Shown here one piece after another: positions 59,901 to 64,000 of a stretch of 64,000 nt of DNA (position 1 is its first letter; each line of letters opens with the position of its first letter). This DNA comes from Suillus spraguei (taxonomy: Eukaryota > Basidiomycota > Agaricomycetes > Boletales > Suillaceae), in contig JABCPU010000191.1 in assembly GCA_016800925.1 (NCBI GenBank), positions 61,114 to 125,113 of the forward strand, given 5' to 3'. The notes under the pieces are model-generated. The model searched no databases. It saw only the letters and a list, made by a program, of their open reading frames with translations, and was not told where the DNA came from. The position numbers and the translations under genes were made by a program.

Positions 59901-60394
59901 CAATGCTACCATCTGGAACCATAGTCACGGCAAACCATCCCATCGCTTCTGCATCGACATGAATGTCTAGCACAGAAGAGAAGTACAAACCCTATCTCTT
60001 AGAATTTGCTGCACTGAAACTTGTGTTAGATCAATTCTCTGACATGATATGGGGCTCACCGGTTGAAATAGAAACAGACTATCAGGCATTGAGGGACACG
60101 CTACTCAGTTCCAAGCTAAGTACCGCACATGCATGTTGGAGAGACGGCATACTCACTTACCATATAACAGACATACAACATCGGTCAGGCGTCACCAACA
60201 CCGCAGCAGATGGCCTGAGCAGAAGCTTTGTAATGAGAGCATCATCCCCCAGAGACGGAGCAGAGTGGACTGTTAATGAAGATTGGGAAGCAACAAGAGG
60301 TATCATACAGGATCTATTCGAGGTGATGTCACCCACAACCTTATCGAACCTTAATGACCCGCCCATCATAGAACTTCACAGTAGATTCCAATGA
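56920..60394 (+). pseudogene. Decayed Ty3-type pol (protease, RT, RNase H), older element
   Basis: Protease region: CFQANVNDGAMINTI (motif D[G]A with the usual Ser lost), MANGTEVPSHGVWTG and NILIGKPLLEQL. RT begins around DPFKPE and PEGMKFN, is cut by a solo LTR at 58475-58940, and resumes with WRVCQNFAEINRASQIP, ISIIDFTAGFYAIP, RMPFGLMGAP and FELYVDDTG (catalytic YVDD). RNase H follows: VTTDGCQDGFGAIL, LLEFAALKL, EIETDYQALRD, NTAADGLSR. Gag and integrase are missing. At least eight nonsense codons are seen, nearly all TGA. Deleting the LTR and one CCAAG copy rejoins the RT frame. Confidence 0.85.
58475..58940 (+). mobile_element. Solo LTR (family 1) inserted in the older pol
   Basis: 466 bp from TGTTACAGTTGTACG to ...ATAACA with the 5-bp duplication CCAAG on both sides (58470-58474 and 58941-58945). 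It contains a TATATAAG box (about 58638) and the transcript-start motif ACTTTAATCTT. Insertion happened after the host element had lost activity or at the same time; order relative to the nonsense changes cannot be told. Confidence 0.92.
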
Positions 60395-60507
60395 GAACCC
60401 TTGTTCTTGAACATTGTGGACGCAATATGCGACCTGGACTCAGACAGACCAGTCAACATCAAGAGACGTGCTCGTCATAGAGCATAGCAGTTCTTCATCG
60501 AGGACAG

Positions 60508-60706
60508 TGTAACGAACATATTGGTGCTGGCCTTGAAACCCTACCTTTTAGCACTTGTCTCACGTCTATACGAGTTACCACTTGTCCATGGCTGTCTTAC
60601 CCCTTTAGCATTGCGGCGGCATCCCATGCTTACTGCACACCATACTGACTGCTGCACCATGTTCCATGTACTGATGTCCTTCCATGTCCTTGCCACGTCC
60701 ACATAG
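60508..60706 (+). mobile_element. LTR fragment, family 2, forward orientation
   Basis: Begins TGTAACGAACATATTGGTGC right after the decayed pol (which ends within RARHRA-QFFIED) and is cut at 60706 by the insertion of the younger family-1 element. The rest presumably lies beyond that element, outside the window. It is an inverted match to 56612-56814. Confidence 0.75.
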
Positions 60707-61179
60707 TGTTACAATTGTACGTGCCCCTATTCATTTCTCTTTACTTCCTACTTGTATATCATGTCACATGACTCTGACTCATATGCTCAACGCATCTGTA
60801 CTATAGTTGCCTTCCTTATTTGGATACGCACTTATCTTCCCACGTCCCTCTTGGTCCGTGTGCACATATTGGTCTATTTAAGCACGTTGTACTTGTAGTA
60901 GATTCTTTACTTTAATCTTACTGGGTTTTACCTGGAATCTCCTTCGCTTAGGTCTCCAACCTAAGTCGTCTTGAATCGTCTCTAAGTCTAAGCACTCCTT
61001 AGCCTTAGTCTCTATTCTTGCAGAACCTCTTAGACTTGTCTTTGAGGCCGAACCCTTGATCGTACTCGGAACGTGTTCCTCGTACTTTCACCTTGTCCTC
61101 TTCTGGACATTGTAAGAACTTCCCAGCAGACCGACTGTGTCTTTTCACTGTCGCTGGTGACGCCATCCCAGTCGTAACA
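60707..61179 (+). repeat. 5' LTR of the younger Ty3-type element
   Basis: 473 bp with TGTTAC...GTAACA ends. It contains the promoter (TATTTAA 60875-60881) and a predicted transcript start at 60909. Same family as the solo LTRs at 55313-55787 and 58475-58940. Confidence 0.92.
60875..60919 (+). promoter_or_regulatory. LTR TATA box and predicted transcript start
   Basis: TATTTAA at 60875-60881; 34 bases after its first base lies ACTTTAATCTT (60909-60919), which is the exact reverse complement of the putative primer-binding site. TATA-to-start spacing is normal for RNA polymerase II, so the transcript plausibly begins at A60909. Confidence 0.62.
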
Positions 61180-61180
61180 A

Positions 61181-61191
61181 AAGATTAAAGT
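61181..61191 (+). promoter_or_regulatory. Putative self-primer binding site
   Basis: AAGATTAAAGT, one base after the LTR end, has no match to a tRNA 3' end (no TGG start) but is exactly complementary to ACTTTAATCTT at 60909-60919 in the LTR. In Tf1-type elements the first 11 transcript bases fold back onto the binding site and are cleaved to prime reverse transcription; the same length and placement are seen here. Confidence 0.68.
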
Positions 61192-61376
61192 CAACCTGAT
61201 CGTCGACTATCCAGTCTTCGACCCCGAACCCTGATTGCTTTGATAAGCAGATTAGCATACGCGTACGCTAAACCGATTGTCAAGAGAAGCCCTCTGACAG
61301 AAGACAGCCCTAACGGACAGCAAGACAGCGCGTGTAGGCACAGAGAAAGTATAACTCACAAGATGAATTGCCAAAT

Positions 61377-62212
61377 ATGACGACCAAAGAATTTGAATAC
61401 AAAATCGGTCAGCCAACCGGTTTTGATGGAGATCGCGACAAATCTCGTGAATTTATCCAGTCATGCAATCTATGCTTCGACATCAATGAAAAGCTTTACA
61501 CCACCGACAAGCAGAAGATCATTTTCATAACATCCTTCATGACTGAAAAGAATGCTAGATCTTGGAAAGAGCAATTCCTTGACCATGCTCAATCAACCAA
61601 CACCTCTGGACAAAAAGTTGGTTATGGGACAATGGTGGATTTTATGAAAAGCTTCAAAGAAGCCTTCGACCCAGTGGATACCAAAGGAACCGCACTCACG
61701 AAACTCAAGGACCTCAAACAAGGAAGTGGAGATCTTCACACCTACATCGCTGATTTCGAGGCACTTGCAGCCAAGGCTCATATCACCAATAATGCAACGA
61801 AGATCCAATTCTTCCAAGATGGCCTGAATTGGGGAATCCTTACAAAGCTTTTGCACTAGGAGATGTCTCAGAAGTATTCCGAGATGTTGTGCTGCAATGC
61901 GTCTCCATTGACAACTCCCATCATCGCCTTCAAGCCATGAGGACACGTCATGCTCCACAGCAGAAGAAGAAGAATTATGGAAATGCACGATATATACCAA
62001 ATCATGATTCCAACGCAATGGTCGTAGATCGAATCTCCGACATGGAAAGACCCGAATGCATGAAGAAAGGACAATGCTTCGGATGCAAGAAGACAGGACA
62101 CCACATTCATAATTGTCCTGACAGAAAGAAGAAGACCCCGCTCCGACAAACCGAAGTCAAAGAAGGGGAAGACGATGAAGAAACTGTAAGGAGGATTGTC
62201 GCGGATTTTTGA
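61377..62212 (+). pseudogene. Gag of the younger Ty3-type element
   Basis: ATG 61377 gives MTTKEFEYKIGQPTGFDGD, then the gag helical domain (IIFITSFMTEKNARSWKEQF, LKDLKQGSGDLHTYIADFE). A one-base shift near 61850 moves the frame; it continues VFRDVVLQCVSIDNSHHRLQ to the zinc knuckle CFGCKKTGHHIHNCP (about 62074-62118) and a Lys/Glu-rich tail. A T5 run near 62205 seems to hold another one-base shift before the protease. Gag forms the particle; as read here it is broken. Confidence 0.82.
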
Positions 62213-62660
62213 CTTGGAGAAACAAAGACTTGACGTATGTTTCTCCCAATGTATTACTAAGACTTGTACGCGCTGTAGGTGAAAGAAAAGAACTTCGTGT
62301 CCCTATCACCCTCCACTCGCGTACTCGCTTAAAATCCGTCGACACCACCACTGTGATTGATTCAGGCGCAGCCGGAACATTCATCTCTGAAGAGTTTGTG
62401 AAACTCCATCAAATCACATGACAAAAACTCAAAACACCGTTTCGAGTTACTACGGCAGATGGAACTCTTATAAAAGGAGGACCAATCACACACTACTGTC
62501 TCCTAGTGGTCAAAATTGATGAACGAACCATGTATGAAAAATTCAATATCACCAAACTAGGAAGAAGAGACCAAATCCTTTTGGGAATTCCGTGGTTACG
62601 AGCAATGAACCCAAATATAGATTGGGCTGCTGAAACACGTCCTTCCCCAAACAATGAAAT
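62213..62660 (+). pseudogene. Retropepsin-like protease region
   Basis: Reads TTVIDSGAAGTFISEEFVKL with the catalytic DSGA, then, after a TGA at 62419-62421, FRVTTADGTLIKGGPITHYC and DQILLGIPWLRAMNPNIDWA, the conserved ILG-WL block of Ty3-type proteases. Confidence 0.8.
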
Positions 62661-63365
62661 CGGATGAAATCGAAATTGATATAGATACAGATCGGAAGAA
62701 GAATGGATTGCCCCCGATCTTCAATTGTCATTCTAAGAAGTGGCAACATTCCCAACTTCCGAGATCCCTCGTCATCCCTTCTATCCCTAACGATTCAGAA
62801 CGGAAGTACAAACACCGCACACACCAATCCCATTCCACGTGTACAGTTGCCACGACCAGTATCACCAATTCCCTGCGCGGAGAAGCGCAAGAATGAATCC
62901 GAACCTGAGCATCGGGCCGGACAAGAACCTATTGAGCAATGGCCAATAGAAGAATAGAAGTATGGAAAAAGAAAAGCAGAAGAGGAGATCTCTGGACGAG
63001 ATACTAACGTACCGAAATTATCCAAGTTCTATGTACCCCCAAAAACTCTTCAACACACTCCCTCGGCTTCAATTGAAGAGATTCCCGATGAAGAAGAACC
63101 TGTGCCCTCGTTGATCCCAACAGAGGATGATGAACAATTCAACACCATGCAAGATGTCTGGCACGCACCAGAAGTCCATGAGATTTCCTCCTATGAACTT
63201 GGCGATGGAGAATTTCTTGTGGAATATGACACTGATGGAGCTAGCATGAGAATCATAGAAGAAGTTTCCATGGACACACCCCTCACACATGATGGAACTT
63301 CTTGATTTGAGCAACTCTCTACTTATTCCACGCCGAAATACAGTAACAAAGCTCAGGAATTCGCC

Positions 63366-64000
63366 ATGGATGAGAAGGAAAAGAAAAAGAAATCCTTCAA
63401 AGAATTGGTCCTGGACTATTTACACGACTTCACAGACGTCTTTGCTAAAGACGGATTAAACAAACTACCTCCGAACGTCCCGGTATTGATCATTGGATCA
63501 ATACTAAACCCGGTTTCATCCCCCGCACGTCAAAGGTTTACCTGCTATCGGAAAAGAATGCGCTGCCGTCAAAACGTTTATCGATGAAAACGTTGCGAAA
63601 GGTTTTATCTCAGAATCAAAATCACCCCAAGCCAGTGGCTTCTTCTTTGTGGGAAAGAAGAGTGGAGAATTGCGTCCCTGTCAAGATTACCGCTACATCA
63701 ACGATTGGACAGTCAAGAACGCTTATCTGCTCCCACTCCCTATCTCCCTTGTCGCACGTCTTCACAATGCACAGTTCTTTACGAAAATGGATATCCGGTC
63801 CGGCTATAATAATATTCGCATTCATCCTGATGATCGCTGGAAAGCTGCTTTTACAACGGAATTCGGCCTCTTTGAACCGAACATCATGTTCTTTGGCCTC
63901 TGCAATTCCCCGGCAACTTTCCAAGCATACATGAATTGTACTTTCCAGCAGGAAATTAACAAAGGATGAATGGTTATCTACATGGACGATATCCTGATTT
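63366..64000 (+). pseudogene. Reverse transcriptase, N-terminal part, cut by window end
   Basis: ELVLDYLHDFTDVFAKDG begins the connection to RT. After frame changes near 63490-63600 the RT reads SPQASGFFFVGKKSGELRPC, QDYRYINDWTVKNAYLLPLP, FFTKMDIRSGYNNIRI, LFEPNIMFFGLCNSPATFQ, and after a TGA at 63967-63969, MVIYMDDILI (catalytic YMDD). The rest of RT, RNase H and integrase lie outside. 62661-63365 is linker with a polar, acidic frame and no clear domain. Confidence 0.88.

Larger units (their letters stand above)
60707..64000 (+). mobile_element. Ty3-type LTR retrotransposon, 5' part (runs off the window)
   Basis: 5' LTR 60707-61179, self-primer-type binding site 61181-61191, gag (from 61377) with a CCHC knuckle, protease and reverse transcriptase. 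Integrase and the 3' LTR are beyond the window. It has inserted into the family-2 LTR. Several frame breaks and in-frame TGA codons (for example directly before MVIYMDD) show this copy cannot make full proteins as sequenced. Confidence 0.9.

Noticed and set aside
56920..64000. TGA read as Trp in the Ty3 elements
   Set aside because: Some TGA codons do sit where Trp is expected, but others fit Arg, frameshifts are also present, and neighbouring host genes use TGA as stop; decay is simpler.

Overview
The window looks like an accessory, transposon-rich region of a filamentous basidiomycete genome, most likely an Agaricomycete. The signs are short GT-AG introns of about 40-110 bp in nearly every gene, NACHT/STAND (NLR-like) proteins with WLQTQGG-type repeats, DUF6533 seven-transmembrane proteins, TKL-type kinases with an HGDL catalytic loop, a polyporopepsin-like aspartic protease, and APE-RT-RNase H LINEs plus Ty3-type LTR elements. 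No bacterial-style operon, CRISPR array, rRNA or convincing tRNA was seen.

Layout. 1-7985: a NACHT gene, already dead (stop codon in its P-loop), split by a full-length LINE (LINE-1, 1258-7559) with an 11-bp target duplication. 8421-13421: three single-copy-looking genes: an acylaminoacyl-peptidase, a tail-anchored PPxY protein and a small secreted/GPI-type protein. 14104-37887: four minus-strand copies (A-D) of a DUF6533 membrane protein. Copy A is broken by a second full-length LINE (LINE-2, 15059-21387), copy C carries a one-base frameshift, and B and D look open. Fragments of a Helitron-type Pif1 helicase lie beside the 3' ends of B and C. Between B and C is a long kinase gene (28184-31627) that reads best as helical N-terminus, pseudokinase, then active-looking kinase. 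34878-43597: a TA-flanked MITE, the tail of a hAT transposase with tandem repeats, an intact-looking aspartic protease with unusual active-site triads, and a TA-flanked pogo-like remnant. 44349-48771: a two-RRM RNA-binding protein gene and the C-terminal part of a tyrosine recombinase. 50340-54305: a second NACHT gene whose C-terminal half carries a 27-bp minisatellite of about 65-70 units, open in all reading frames. 55313-64000: nested Ty3-type LTR retrotransposons: two solo LTRs, a decayed pol, pieces of a second LTR family in opposite orientations, and the 5' part of a younger element with gag, protease and reverse transcriptase that runs off the window.

How the parts relate. NLRs, receptor-like seven-transmembrane proteins and the double kinase are typical of rapidly turning-over fungal self/non-self or signalling repertoires; that role is inferred from family knowledge, not shown here. 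Mobile elements have repeatedly entered these genes. The youngest LTR element carries an 11-nt match between its primer-binding site and the predicted start of its own transcript, the arrangement of Tf1-type self-priming. Many otherwise good genes show single-base frameshifts, so either the region is decaying or the assembly keeps small indel errors; this limits how firmly any gene here can be called functional or dead.
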